64,000 nt of DNA from Raineya sp. (lineage in GTDB: Bacteria > Bacteroidota > Bacteroidia > Cytophagales > Thermonemataceae), in NCBI GenBank assembly GCA_025454915.1, contig JALONN010000003.1:1-64000 (forward strand), in the 5' to 3' direction. The notes under the pieces are model-generated. The model ran no database searches. It was not told where the DNA came from and saw only the letters and a list, made by a program, of their open reading frames with translations. The position numbers were made by a program, and so were the translations under genes. Within the stretch, counting starts at the first letter, position 1, and each line of letters starts with the position of its first letter. Positions 1 through 7,737 of this stretch are shown here, piece after piece.

Positions 1-1529
1 AAGAAGCAAAACAGTTTGGCGAAATGGGCTTGGATAGCTCACTTGCCTTTGCCAAACAAAATAACCTTTGGGGGGTGATAGACCAAAAAGGGAAGTGGAC
101 ACTTGAGCCAAAGTATGATACTGTCTATAACAAAAATATAAACTACCAATTTGAAACTAAACAAGACGTTGTCAAAATAATTATTGTACGCAATAATGTT
201 AATAAAAAAAATATGGTAATTGATAACCAAGGAATAATACTAAATATAATTTTTCAAGAAGCTTTTAAAGTATATCCTAATTATATCTTCTTTATAAATG
301 AAGGATTGGAAACTTTATGTTTGTTGGATAAAAAGCAAAATATAAAAAAAATATTACTCCATAATTATGATAATATACAACAATATTCAATGAATTCTTT
401 TTTTGTTGAGAAAAATGGTAGAAAAAGTATTTATATTCCACAAAAAGAGGAGTTCCTTGTTGAAGATTTTGATGAAATGTATCTACTAAGGAAAGATATA
501 TGGATTATACAAAGAGGTAAAAAATATACAACTGTTAATATAGAGGCAACTTCTAAAAAGTACCTTGGAGAATTTGATAGACTTTATTCTTTGGATTTAC
601 TACACAAACAAGAATTTTGTGTGTTAAAAGATAATAAAATGGGATTGATAGATACATCAGGTAATATCATAATTCCTATAGAATATGAACAAGTAAAAAA
701 GTATACTTCTACAAAGTATATTATAGAACAAAATGGTAAATTTGGACTATTTGATTTAGAAATGCAAAAAAAGATTTTGGATGTAAAATATAAGAAAATT
801 GAAGATAAACGAATGGTAGAAAATATTTATTTCTTGCCTAGTGGAGATTTTTGTTTGGTTGATATAGGTGAGAAAAAAATGATCTACGATATAAAAAAAT
901 CAAGATTTTTACCAAATATAGAAAATTGTTTTGAAGAATATTTAAATGATGATGTGGGTGTGGCTATTATAGAATACAAGAATAAATATGCTTTATTTAA
1001 AGGGCTATTAAGTTCTGGATATAAAAATAATACAAATGCTCCTTATCAAATCAGTAAATATTATGATGAAATTATTATAGAGCCTTACAATGGGATATTT
1101 GGCTATAATGGGCTCAATAAATACCGAGTTTCTATGAGTGATTTTAGTGAAAAAAAAGTAAAATACACTGAACCATTACCATCTAAGGTTGTTTCATTAG
1201 AAACTAATCAAAATAATAGTAGATTATATTCTTCTATAGAAGTATTTGAAGATGCTCAATTTGAAGGTGGAATAGAGAATTACAAACACTTAGTCTTAGA
1301 AAATATAAGCAATGACACAGAAGTTAAAAAAGGTTTGGTCATATTAGAGTTAGTTATAGACCAAGATGGTAAAGTTCGACTTTTACAAACTTTAAAAGGA
1401 ACTGGTTGGTGGATTATGCAAGGTATAGAAAAACTTAATGATTTAGGAAAAATATGGAAACCTGCTAGATTGACTCCTAAAGGAAATTATATTGGAATTA
1501 GGAAAGAAATTTCATTCATGATAAAATGA
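1..1529 (+). CDS. WG-repeat protein with TonB-like C-terminal domain (5' partial)
   Basis: The reading frame is already open at the left edge (it reads ..EAKQFGEMGLDSS), so the true start lies outside the window and the ATG at 24 is probably internal. The visible protein carries WG repeats, seen as LWGVIDQKGKW near the start and MGLIDTSGNIIIPIEYEQV and FGLFDLEMQKK in the middle, a beta-rich repeat common in Bacteroidota surface proteins. The last about 100 residues (from FEDAQFEGGIENYKHLV) resemble a TonB C-terminal domain, including the G-x-V-x-x-x-x-V-I-D-Q-D-G-K-V strand and the WKPAR element. No transmembrane TonB anchor is visible in this part. The stop overlaps the cvpA start by 4 bases (ATGA), which suggests translational coupling. 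Confidence 0.75.
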   Translation, partial: EAKQFGEMGLDSSLAFAKQNNLWGVIDQKGKWTLEPKYDTVYNKNINYQFETKQDVVKIIIVRNNVNKKNMVIDNQGIILNIIFQEAFKVYPNYIFFINEGLETLCLLDKKQNIKKILLHNYDNIQQYSMNSFFVEKNGRKSIYIPQKEEFLVEDFDEMYLLRKDIWIIQRGKKYTTVNIEATSKKYLGEFDRLYSLDLLHKQEFCVLKDNKMGLIDTSGNIIIPIEYEQVKKYTSTKYIIEQNGKFGLFDLEMQKKILDVKYKKIEDKRMVENIYFLPSGDFCLVDIGEKKMIYDIKKSRFLPNIENCFEEYLNDDVGVAIIEYKNKYALFKGLLSSGYKNNTNAPYQISKYYDEIIIEPYNGIFGYNGLNKYRVSMSDFSEKKVKYTEPLPSKVVSLETNQNNSRLYSSIEVFEDAQFEGGIENYKHLVLENISNDTEVKKGLVILELVIDQDGKVRLLQTLKGTGWWIMQGIEKLNDLGKIWKPARLTPKGNYIGIRKEISFMIK

Positions 1530-2086
1530 ACAGTTTAGATTTATTTATACTTATCCCTATTCTTTGGGGAGCCCATAAGGGCTACAAATCAGGGCTTCTG
1601 ATGACAGGCTTGTCTCTGATTTCCTTTTTGGTGGCAATTATTTTAGGTTTTAAATTTTGGGTAGTAACCCTGAAAATTATTAAACCTATGCTAGGGGATA
1701 TGTCTAATAGCATAGCTCCCTATGTCGCTTTTATCGCTACTTTTGCAGCTGTTTTTTTTCTGGCTAATCGATTTGCCCGTTATCTCAAGAATACCATAGA
1801 TGCAACTGTTTTAGGCAGTTTTGATAATCTGATGGGTGCAGGTTTGGGAGGACTGAAATTTGCTTTTTTTGTAAGCTTATTTCTCATGATTTTTCATAAA
1901 ATAGGCAACCAAATTACACCCAATAATAATGAATTAACGAAAGGAAGTTTGTTTTACCCTGTTGTAGAACCACTTGCCCCTTATGCTGTGAAGAATGTTT
2001 CAAGTATTATTGCCTTTGGCGAAGATGTAATTCAGGAGGCAAAAGAAGTAATTAATGACCAGCCCACCAAAAAGACAAAATCTTGA
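1526..2086 (+). CDS. cvpA: CvpA family membrane protein
   Basis: A 186-residue inner-membrane protein with four hydrophobic segments. The N-terminal pattern (NSLDLFILIPILWGAHKGYKSGL) matches the CvpA / colicin V production family, in which a D-x-x-x-x-x-P-x-x-x-G-x-x-x-G-x-x-x-G motif opens the protein. The family is linked to envelope homeostasis and, in some bacteria, to purine or colicin phenotypes, but its biochemical role is unsettled. The ATG overlaps the upstream stop, and the gene overlaps the downstream amidotransferase by 4 bases, so the three genes form one transcription unit. Confidence 0.85.
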   Translation: MNSLDLFILIPILWGAHKGYKSGLLMTGLSLISFLVAIILGFKFWVVTLKIIKPMLGDMSNSIAPYVAFIATFAAVFFLANRFARYLKNTIDATVLGSFDNLMGAGLGGLKFAFFVSLFLMIFHKIGNQITPNNNELTKGSLFYPVVEPLAPYAVKNVSSIIAFGEDVIQEAKEVINDQPTKKTKS

Positions 2087-2655
2087 TACTTGTTATTGAT
2101 AATTTTGATTCTTTTACTTACAATTTGCTTGATTATTTGGGTCGGCTTCAGGTTTCTTGCGAGGTTTTTCGTAATGATGTGGCTCTTGAGACACTAATTC
2201 AAAAGCAATATCAGGGTGTATTGCTTTCACCAGGACCCTCTACACCCAAACAGGCAGGTAATCTGATGCAGATTTTAGATTATTACCACGATAAACTGCC
2301 CATTTTGGGTGTTTGTTTGGGGCATCAGGCTATTGGAGAGTATTTTGGAGCAACTTTAGACAAGGCTCAACGCCCAATGCATGGGAAAATCTCAGAAATA
2401 GAAATCAGAAATGAAAGTATTTTTGAGAATCTGCCAAAGCAATTTAAAGTAGTTCGGTATCATTCTTTAATTCTAAAAGAATTACCTCAAAACCTGAAAA
2501 TTACAGCTCAGACCAAAGATAGCTATCAGGAAATTATGGCAATTGAACATACAAAACTACCTGTTTTTGGGGTTCAATTTCATCCAGAAGCTATTTTAAG
2601 TGAATATGGTTTAGAAATTTTAGAGAACTGGATAAAAAAAGTAAATATTTTTTAA
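2083..2655 (+). CDS. trpG/pabA: Anthranilate / aminodeoxychorismate synthase glutamine amidotransferase subunit
   Basis: A class I glutamine amidotransferase of 190 residues that supplies ammonia from glutamine to a chorismate-using partner (TrpE or PabB). The N-terminus ILVIDNFDSFTYNL is diagnostic of the TrpG/PabA group. The catalytic triad is visible as Cys78 in GVCLGHQA and His167/Glu169 in VQFHPEA, with the oxyanion segment SPGPSTP near residue 50. The start is a TTG at 2083 that overlaps the cvpA stop. No trpE or pabB lies nearby, so sequence alone cannot separate a tryptophan role from a folate role. Confidence 0.88.
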   Translation: MILVIDNFDSFTYNLLDYLGRLQVSCEVFRNDVALETLIQKQYQGVLLSPGPSTPKQAGNLMQILDYYHDKLPILGVCLGHQAIGEYFGATLDKAQRPMHGKISEIEIRNESIFENLPKQFKVVRYHSLILKELPQNLKITAQTKDSYQEIMAIEHTKLPVFGVQFHPEAILSEYGLEILENWIKKVNIF

Positions 2656-2660
2656 AAAAG

Positions 2661-2692
2661 TTGGGTTACCTTTTCGAAATATTGGTATAAAA
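2661..2692 (+). promoter_or_regulatory. Shared upstream element, copy 1 (TTGGGTTACC-TTTT...TATAAAA)
   Basis: The element reads TTGGGTTACCTTTT, then a TATAAAA box starting 15 bases after TTACC. The same arrangement with identical spacing occurs at 3456-3487, ahead of a paralogous lipoprotein gene. It does not look like the usual Bacteroidota TTTG/TAnnTTTG promoter, so it may be read by an alternative sigma factor or be a regulator site. This is inference from two copies. Confidence 0.45.
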
Positions 2693-2727
2693 TGCAAATT
2701 TAACCCAAAAACAAATATTTATTGCTT

Positions 2728-2925
2728 ATGAAAAAGATTTTGATGTTGCTCGCTCTTACAACTGTTGTTACTTTCTCTGCTTGTAAAAAAGAAGAAGAAA
2801 AGAAAGATGAAACTAAAACTGAGGCTAAAGAAGAGGCTAAGCCTGAAGTAAAAGAAGAGAAGAAGCCTGAAATTGTAGAAGAAAAGAAAGACTCAACAGT
2901 TAAGAAAGAAGAGCCTAAAAAATAA
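2728..2925 (+). CDS. Small Lys/Glu/Pro-rich lipoprotein (paralog 1)
   Basis: A 65-residue protein made of a lipoprotein signal (MKKILMLLALTTVVTFSAC, lipobox FSAC, Cys19) and a highly charged low-complexity tail of KEE, EAKP, VKEEKKP and EEPKK units. The ATG at 2728 is preferred over an in-frame TTG six bases upstream because it gives a normal signal peptide. It is the first of three related genes (with 3023 and 3531) that share the MKK(I/L)L signal and the EEPKK ending. No enzymatic domain is present. The extended cationic/anionic tail could span or bind the cell wall, but this is inference. Confidence 0.75.
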   Translation: MKKILMLLALTTVVTFSACKKEEEKKDETKTEAKEEAKPEVKEEKKPEIVEEKKDSTVKKEEPKK

Positions 2926-2930
2926 TTTTA

Positions 2931-2978
2931 TAAAAGTAAACGCCTTATATTATATCTAAGTGTAAGCGTTTACTTTTA
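2931..2978 (+). terminator. Stem-loop after lipoprotein 1
   Basis: A 13-base inverted repeat (TAAAAGTAAACGC at 2931-2943 and its complement at 2966-2978) surrounds a 22-base loop. It lies directly after the stop codon and ends in a short T-rich arm, which suits a terminator or an mRNA 3' stabilising hairpin. Confidence 0.6.
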
Positions 2979-3022
2979 TCTCTTTAATAGTTCATCCTAA
3001 AAATTTAAAAATAAAAAATACC

Positions 3023-3280
3023 ATGAAAAAATTATTGATGATGTTCGCTTTAGTTGGTGCTTTCGCTGTTGCATCTTGCTCTGCTGATAAAGAAACTCAA
3101 GAGAAACAAAACGAAGCTCAAGAAAAAGCAAAAGATGAAGCAGGTGATATGCCTAAATTTGATGAAAATGGCAACCCTATCGATGACACCAAAAAAGCTA
3201 CTGAAGAGCCTAAAAAAGATACTGTAAAAGTAGATACTGCTAAGAAAGTAGAAACAAAAAAAGAAGAGCCTAAAAAATAA
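3023..3280 (+). CDS. Small Lys/Glu-rich lipoprotein (paralog 2)
   Basis: An 85-residue lipoprotein precursor with signal MKKLLMMFALVGAFAVASC (lipobox VASC) followed by a charged tail. The tail begins with an alternating K/E/Q segment that could form a short coiled coil (KETQEKQNEAQEKAKDEA), then a less repetitive patch (PKFDENGNPIDDTKK), then the TEEPKKDT and KKEEPKK units shared with its neighbours. It appears to be the middle member of a three-gene tandem family. No function is recognised. Confidence 0.75.
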   Translation: MKKLLMMFALVGAFAVASCSADKETQEKQNEAQEKAKDEAGDMPKFDENGNPIDDTKKATEEPKKDTVKVDTAKKVETKKEEPKK

Positions 3281-3296
3281 TTTTTAATTAAAAATT
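3279..3296 (+). terminator. AT-only palindrome after lipoprotein 2
   Basis: An 18-base perfect palindrome (AATTTTTAA and its complement) begins at the lipoprotein stop codon. It is followed by a T-rich stretch. The stem has no GC pairs, so it would be a weak terminator at best. Confidence 0.35.
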
Positions 3297-3455
3297 TGGA
3301 AATCTCTTTTTTTATTTAGAAATTTGCACGCCGATTATAAAAGCAGAGTGCTAAAATAAATAAAAATCATAATTAAAACTCAAAAAGAAAAAATAAAACC
3401 CAAAGTATCAGACTTTTAAGAAAAAATAAAAAAATCTGAAAAAAAATAAAAAACC

Positions 3456-3487
3456 TTGGGTTACCTTTTTGAAAAATTTGTATAAAA
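3456..3487 (+). promoter_or_regulatory. Shared upstream element, copy 2 (TTGGGTTACC-TTTT...TATAAAA)
   Basis: This second copy of the element at 2661 has the same TTGGGTTACCTTTT core and the same 15-base gap to TATAAAA. It sits 44 bases upstream of the third lipoprotein start. The preceding 100 bases (about 3350-3450) are an unusual A-rich tract on the plus strand. Conservation between two paralog promoters may reflect gene duplication, common regulation, or both. Confidence 0.45.
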
Positions 3488-3530
3488 GTCAAAATAAAAA
3501 TAATTCTTAACCTAAAAAAAATCTAAAAAA

Positions 3531-3785
3531 ATGAAAAAGTTATTTTTGATGTTCGCTGTAGCTGGTATGTTCTCTTTAGTTGCTTGTGGTGGTGAGAAAA
3601 AAGAAGGTGCTAACGCTGATTCTACTAACAAAGAAGTAAAAGCTGAAGAGCCTAAGAAAGAAGAGCCTAAAGCTGAAGAGCCTAAAGCTGATACTACTAA
3701 GCCTGCTGACGTTAAGCCTGAAGATGCTAAAAAAGTAGAAGAGCCTAAGAAAGAAGAGCCTAAAAAAGAAGAAGTTAAGAAATAA
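3531..3785 (+). CDS. Small Lys/Glu/Pro-rich lipoprotein (paralog 3)
   Basis: An 84-residue lipoprotein precursor. The signal MKKLFLMFAVAGMFSLVAC ends in a VAC lipobox followed by GG. The mature part is built almost entirely from EEPK(K/A) repeats interrupted by a short A/D/T stretch, so it is expected to be disordered. It closes the three-gene lipoprotein array and has its own upstream element at 3456. The GAAGAGCCTAA(A/G) codon block is repeated several times in the DNA, so its length may vary between strains by slippage. Confidence 0.75.
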   Translation: MKKLFLMFAVAGMFSLVACGGEKKEGANADSTNKEVKAEEPKKEEPKAEEPKADTTKPADVKPEDAKKVEEPKKEEPKKEEVKK

Positions 3786-3803
3786 TTTTTCTTACAGTCA
3801 TAT

Positions 3804-3834
3804 AAAAAAGCCTTGCAAATCGCAAGGTTTTTTT
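3804..3834 (+). terminator. Rho-independent terminator after lipoprotein 3
   Basis: The stem CCTTGC (3811-3816) pairs with GCAAGG (3822-3827) around a 5-base loop and is followed by seven T residues. An A-run on the other side makes it potentially bidirectional. Its position also argues that the next gene starts downstream at 3888. Confidence 0.85.
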
Positions 3835-3887
3835 ATTTTCAGGCAAATTCTTATTTTTATGAAAGTATCAAATTAAAAAACTATTTT

Positions 3888-5891
3888 ATGCGTCTTATCT
3901 CAACCTTAATTCTTTTACTCTTTTCTTATAATGTAATTGCTCAAGGGAAATTATTATTAGTGGGTGGTGGTTCAGAAAAACAAGGAGGCTGGAGTGATAC
4001 ACCTTATCAGTGGGCTATTAATCAGTCCGTTAATAAAAAAGTTGCAATTGTAAGTTATCAGTCACAAGATGATTGGCTGAAAAATTATTTTGTAAGCCTT
4101 GGTGCAACTCAGGCAACGAACTATACCATTTCTACTCGTACAGATGCTGATTTGCAGGCTACTTATGATAATCTGATGGCTTGTGATGTAATCTTCTTTA
4201 AAGGAGGAGACCAAACACAATATTATTTACTTTATAAAGGTACAAAAGTAGAACAAGCTATTGAAGATAAATTTGCTGGTGGTGGTGTCGTTGGAGGCAC
4301 ATCAGCAGGAATGGCAATACTTTCTAAAATTTTTTTTAGTGCAGAAAATGGGGCTTTTTACCCTGCTGATGGACTTGAAAGCATCAATTCTCCTTATTTC
4401 TCTCTCAAAAATGATTTCATAGATATTTTTCCTGAATTTATTTTTGATACACATTTTATTGAAAGAGGTAGAAATACAAGACTGATGGCTTTGATGGCAA
4501 AATGGTTTCAACAGACAGGTAATCTTGTTAAAGGAATAGGTGTAGACGACCAAACGGCTCTTTGTATCAATGCCACTAAGCAAGCCACTTGTTATGGTAC
4601 AGGAGCAACACATATTTATGCTGGAAATAATTTTAGTTTTTTTAATAATAAAATTACTGCTGATGATATAACAGCCAAAATATTGGTTCATAATCATCAA
4701 ATAGATTTAACTAATTTAAATATTTTACAGGGAGGTTCAGAAAGCTTTAACCCCCTTATCAATCAGGAAGATGGAAATTATAAAGTTTTTCTGAGTGGAG
4801 GAGAGGGTTTGGCGGATAATATGCCTTTTATCAAAGACTTTGTTCTTACAGCCAATTCCTCAGATGAGATTATACTGGTAACAGGTACAGATACCACCAT
4901 TGCAGCCCAATATAAACAACAAATGAAAGCAGAAGGAGCAAATAAAATCACGATTTTACAAGCCATCACAGCTAATAACCAAGATGATAAATATCCACTT
5001 CGTAATGCAATTAAGCAGTCTAAAAAGGTGTTTTTTGTAAATATTGTGAGTTATAGCTTATTTTCACAGTTTTTAGCAGGACAAACAGGGCAACTGCTCA
5101 ATAAACATATCCGAAGAAACCAAATTGTAAACGCATTTGTGGGTGATAACAGCAAACTGGCGGGCAAAGTGTATGTCAATAATAACCGAAGCAGTCAGTA
5201 CAATGCTTATGATGGTAATTTGGCGTTTTCTAATGGCTTAAATTTACTTAAAACAACGACGATTCTTCCCAATGCTTTCAATCCTGATGACAATAATTTT
5301 TTTGAAAATAATAGTTGTGCTGTAAGCTATGCAGTGGCTCAGAGTAAACTCAAATTTGGTATTTATATCAATAAAAAAAGCTGGGTTAAATTTACACAAA
5401 ATACAAATCAAAATGTTTGGAGTGCAGGTGGGCAGTATGTATCTACTATATTACATAACACAGGTACACAAGGGACTTTTACAACTCAAATTGCCAGTAG
5501 TTCTTCCAATAAACCCCGAAATATTGTAGGGTTTTCTCAGATAAAATATATCATGCTTAATAACAACGTTTTACAAGCAGGTACACCTGTTACTACAACA
5601 GATGAAACTTATCAGCTAGAAACTTCCCCAAATCCTACAAGTGTTAATAATTTTTATACAAAGATGCCTCAGGTTTTTCCTAATCCAGCTCAGGATTTTC
5701 TGGAAATAGTATGGAAGGATGAAGATTTTAAGATACTGATATATGATAGTATGGGAAAATTGGTGCAAAATACACAAGCAAGCCATCAAATGAGAATGAA
5801 TCTCCAAACATTGAAAAAAGGAGTTTATACAATCCAGTTGATTAGCAAGAAAACTCAAAATATCATAAATCGTCAAATTGTAATTCTATAA
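3888..5891 (+). CDS. Secreted cyanophycinase-like peptidase S51 protein with T9SS sorting domain
   Basis: A 667-residue protein with signal peptide MRLISTLILLLFSYNVIAQ. The ATG at 3888 is chosen because an upstream in-frame start at 3813 would lie inside a terminator. Residues about 20-290 match the S51/cyanophycinase family: KLLLVGGGSEKQGGW, FFKGGDQTQ, the nucleophile elbow GTSAG (Ser139), and DDQTAL. Cyanophycinases cleave cyanophycin (beta-Asp-Arg polymer) to dipeptides, but secreted homologues may act on other acidic or blocked peptides. The second half (from about FLSGGEGLADNM) looks like a second, degenerate S51 fold without a GTSAG elbow. The C-terminus (FPNPAQDFLEI...GVYTIQL) is a T9SS type A sorting domain. 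Confidence 0.82.
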   Translation: MRLISTLILLLFSYNVIAQGKLLLVGGGSEKQGGWSDTPYQWAINQSVNKKVAIVSYQSQDDWLKNYFVSLGATQATNYTISTRTDADLQATYDNLMACDVIFFKGGDQTQYYLLYKGTKVEQAIEDKFAGGGVVGGTSAGMAILSKIFFSAENGAFYPADGLESINSPYFSLKNDFIDIFPEFIFDTHFIERGRNTRLMALMAKWFQQTGNLVKGIGVDDQTALCINATKQATCYGTGATHIYAGNNFSFFNNKITADDITAKILVHNHQIDLTNLNILQGGSESFNPLINQEDGNYKVFLSGGEGLADNMPFIKDFVLTANSSDEIILVTGTDTTIAAQYKQQMKAEGANKITILQAITANNQDDKYPLRNAIKQSKKVFFVNIVSYSLFSQFLAGQTGQLLNKHIRRNQIVNAFVGDNSKLAGKVYVNNNRSSQYNAYDGNLAFSNGLNLLKTTTILPNAFNPDDNNFFENNSCAVSYAVAQSKLKFGIYINKKSWVKFTQNTNQNVWSAGGQYVSTILHNTGTQGTFTTQIASSSSNKPRNIVGFSQIKYIMLNNNVLQAGTPVTTTDETYQLETSPNPTSVNNFYTKMPQVFPNPAQDFLEIVWKDEDFKILIYDSMGKLVQNTQASHQMRMNLQTLKKGVYTIQLISKKTQNIINRQIVIL

Positions 5892-5894
5892 CAA

Positions 5895-6647
5895 TCAGGA
5901 TTCTATCCATTTTCTAAAATCACTTGTAACAGCAGCACTTGTGATAAGGGTAGTTTTGTAGTTTTTTACTTTGATGGCTAATCTATCACCAAAATAACTT
6001 TCTATTTTATCAATATAATGGATATTGATAATTTCACTTCGATTGATTTGGAAGAATTTTTTTGGATTAAGCTCTAAAATTAAATCAGAGAGTTTATATC
6101 TGAATTCATGCTGCTGACCTTTCTCGTCAATAGCAAGACATTTACCAGCATTTGAGAGAACAAGAGCTAAATTTTCAACTAATAGAATTTTGAGTTCAGA
6201 ATCATTTTTGATAATAAGTCGTTCTTTATATGTTTTTGGACTCTGATGAATCAGCTCGGAAAGTCTGCTCCAGTTAAAGTCAGCACTTTGAGGCTTTAGA
6301 TTTTCAAATTTCTGCATAGCCTTTGAAAACTTCTCAAAACTAATAGGTTTAAGTAAATAGGCAATCCCATTGACATCAAAAGCCTCCTGATAAAAAGTAT
6401 TGTAAGCTGTTGTAAAAATAATAGGTGATTGAATAATATTCTGCTTGAGCAATGAAAAAACATTCCCGTCCAAAAGCTCTATATCCGAAAATACCAAATC
6501 AACCTGCTCATACTGCAGATACCATTCATTTACTTCCTCTTTGCTTTTCAGAGAGGCTACAATTTCAAGAGTATTGTCATATTTTTGGATATGGTCTTTG
6601 AGAACATCTGTGTTGAGTTGCTCATCTTCAATAATGATTACTTTCAT
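5895..6647 (-). CDS. LytTR-family response regulator
   Basis: A 250-residue regulator with an N-terminal receiver domain (residues 1-115) and a C-terminal LytTR DNA-binding domain (about 150-248). The acidic pocket is at Glu7/Asp8, the phosphoacceptor is Asp55 in VFSDIELLDG, and the conserved Lys is Lys100 in LLKPIS. The DNA-binding half shows the family pattern FFQINRSEIINIHYIDKIE. The start overlaps the end of the LytS-like kinase by 4 bases, so the pair is co-transcribed and almost certainly a cognate two-component system. Its targets are not evident; LytTR proteins usually bind short direct repeats. Confidence 0.92.
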   Translation of the reverse strand: MKVIIIEDEQLNTDVLKDHIQKYDNTLEIVASLKSKEEVNEWYLQYEQVDLVFSDIELLDGNVFSLLKQNIIQSPIIFTTAYNTFYQEAFDVNGIAYLLKPISFEKFSKAMQKFENLKPQSADFNWSRLSELIHQSPKTYKERLIIKNDSELKILLVENLALVLSNAGKCLAIDEKGQQHEFRYKLSDLILELNPKKFFQINRSEIINIHYIDKIESYFGDRLAIKVKNYKTTLITSAAVTSDFRKWIES

Positions 6648-7672
6648 GTTTTAATAAGAGGTATTTCTACAATAAAATGTGTTTCTGTTTTGATAAACTC
6701 AACTTGTTTGCCTGTAATAAGCTGATACCTTTTTTGCAGGTATTCATTTCCAAGACCAGAACTTACTGTAAAATCTACAGGATGAAGCTGATTGCTTACA
6801 CAAATTTTATCATCTTTTCTGCTAATATCAATTTTTAAAGGTGTTTTTTCACTTCCTTTATTGTGTTTGATGGCATTTTCGATACAAAGTTGTAAGGAAC
6901 AGGGTAAAAGATAGCCTTGGGTATCAGAAATATTAATTTCTATCTGATAAGCCTTCCCAAACCGTTTTTCCAAGAGAATCTGATAGTTTTTAATAAACTC
7001 CAATTCCTGCATCAAACTGACTATTTCTTCGTCGTGGTGTTTTAAAAAATATCTATAAACATCCGAAAAGCTATCCATAAAACTTTCTATATCAGTTGAT
7101 TTTGTTTTTACAAGACCTGATAAAATACTCAAATTATTGAATAAAAAATGAGGTTCAAGATTCTTTTTAAGCAAATGGGCATTTAAAATTTGTTTCTCTT
7201 TTTCTAAACGTTCTATATCAAAAATTAAATTTCTGGAATGTACAAAATGCATGTAAGCAATCGTATAGCCACTAATATACAAATGTGTAATGGTCGTAGT
7301 GAAAAAAATATTACCAATTACCATGCTCAAACTTGTGGAAAAATGATAAACAAAATATCTTAAAAGAATGTAATAAACAGTAATGACTACCGAAAATATT
7401 AAAAATGCTGTTATAAAAGTAATAACTAATTTTAAAATTCGATTTGTTTGTATCTTTTTGGTTAAATACCAACTGATTAAAGTTGAAATAAGAGAAATAC
7501 AAGCTTCTATAAACATGAAAATATGCCCTGAAATCTTAAAAAAATTCATATCTCCATGCATTTTGGTAACATGTAATGTATATATCTGGGCTGTATTGAT
7601 GAGAAGTAATAAGAGAATTACTCCTAAAATAAGTTTGAAATTGATTTTTTTGAGTATCTTAAAAATGTTCAT
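6644..7672 (-). CDS. LytS-type membrane sensor histidine kinase
   Basis: A 342-residue kinase with four predicted N-terminal transmembrane helices (about 11-31, 48-71, 84-104, 115-140) and a His_kinase domain. The phosphorylated histidine is His175 in NLEPHFLFNNLSIL. The ATPase part shows the N-box as CIENAIKHN and a G-box in SSGLGNEYLQKR. It has no recognisable periplasmic sensor domain, so the signal is probably sensed within the membrane. It sits upstream of, and overlaps, its LytTR response regulator. Confidence 0.9.
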   Translation of the reverse strand: MNIFKILKKINFKLILGVILLLLLINTAQIYTLHVTKMHGDMNFFKISGHIFMFIEACISLISTLISWYLTKKIQTNRILKLVITFITAFLIFSVVITVYYILLRYFVYHFSTSLSMVIGNIFFTTTITHLYISGYTIAYMHFVHSRNLIFDIERLEKEKQILNAHLLKKNLEPHFLFNNLSILSGLVKTKSTDIESFMDSFSDVYRYFLKHHDEEIVSLMQELEFIKNYQILLEKRFGKAYQIEINISDTQGYLLPCSLQLCIENAIKHNKGSEKTPLKIDISRKDDKICVSNQLHPVDFTVSSGLGNEYLQKRYQLITGKQVEFIKTETHFIVEIPLIKT

Positions 7673-7682
7673 ATGATGGAAG

Positions 7683-7716
7683 AAAAAAAGCGTAACAACT
7701 AAATGTCACGCTAAAA
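7683..7716 (-). terminator. Terminator of the 7738-8466 gene
   Basis: Read on the minus strand, an imperfect 8-base stem (AGCGTGAC with GTTACGCT) is followed by a run of seven T residues. It lies just after the stop of the minus-strand gene at 7738 and just before the kinase gene, so the two are separately transcribed. Confidence 0.65.
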
Positions 7717-7737
7717 TAAATGTTTTAATATGATTCT

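Noticed and set aside
3813..3887. N-terminal extension of the S51 protein from an earlier start
   Set aside because: The extension would start inside the terminator of the previous gene, and a clean signal peptide begins at 3888.
4302..4700. Cys-rich open frame on the minus strand
   Set aside because: It is antisense to the conserved S51 catalytic region and has no independent support.
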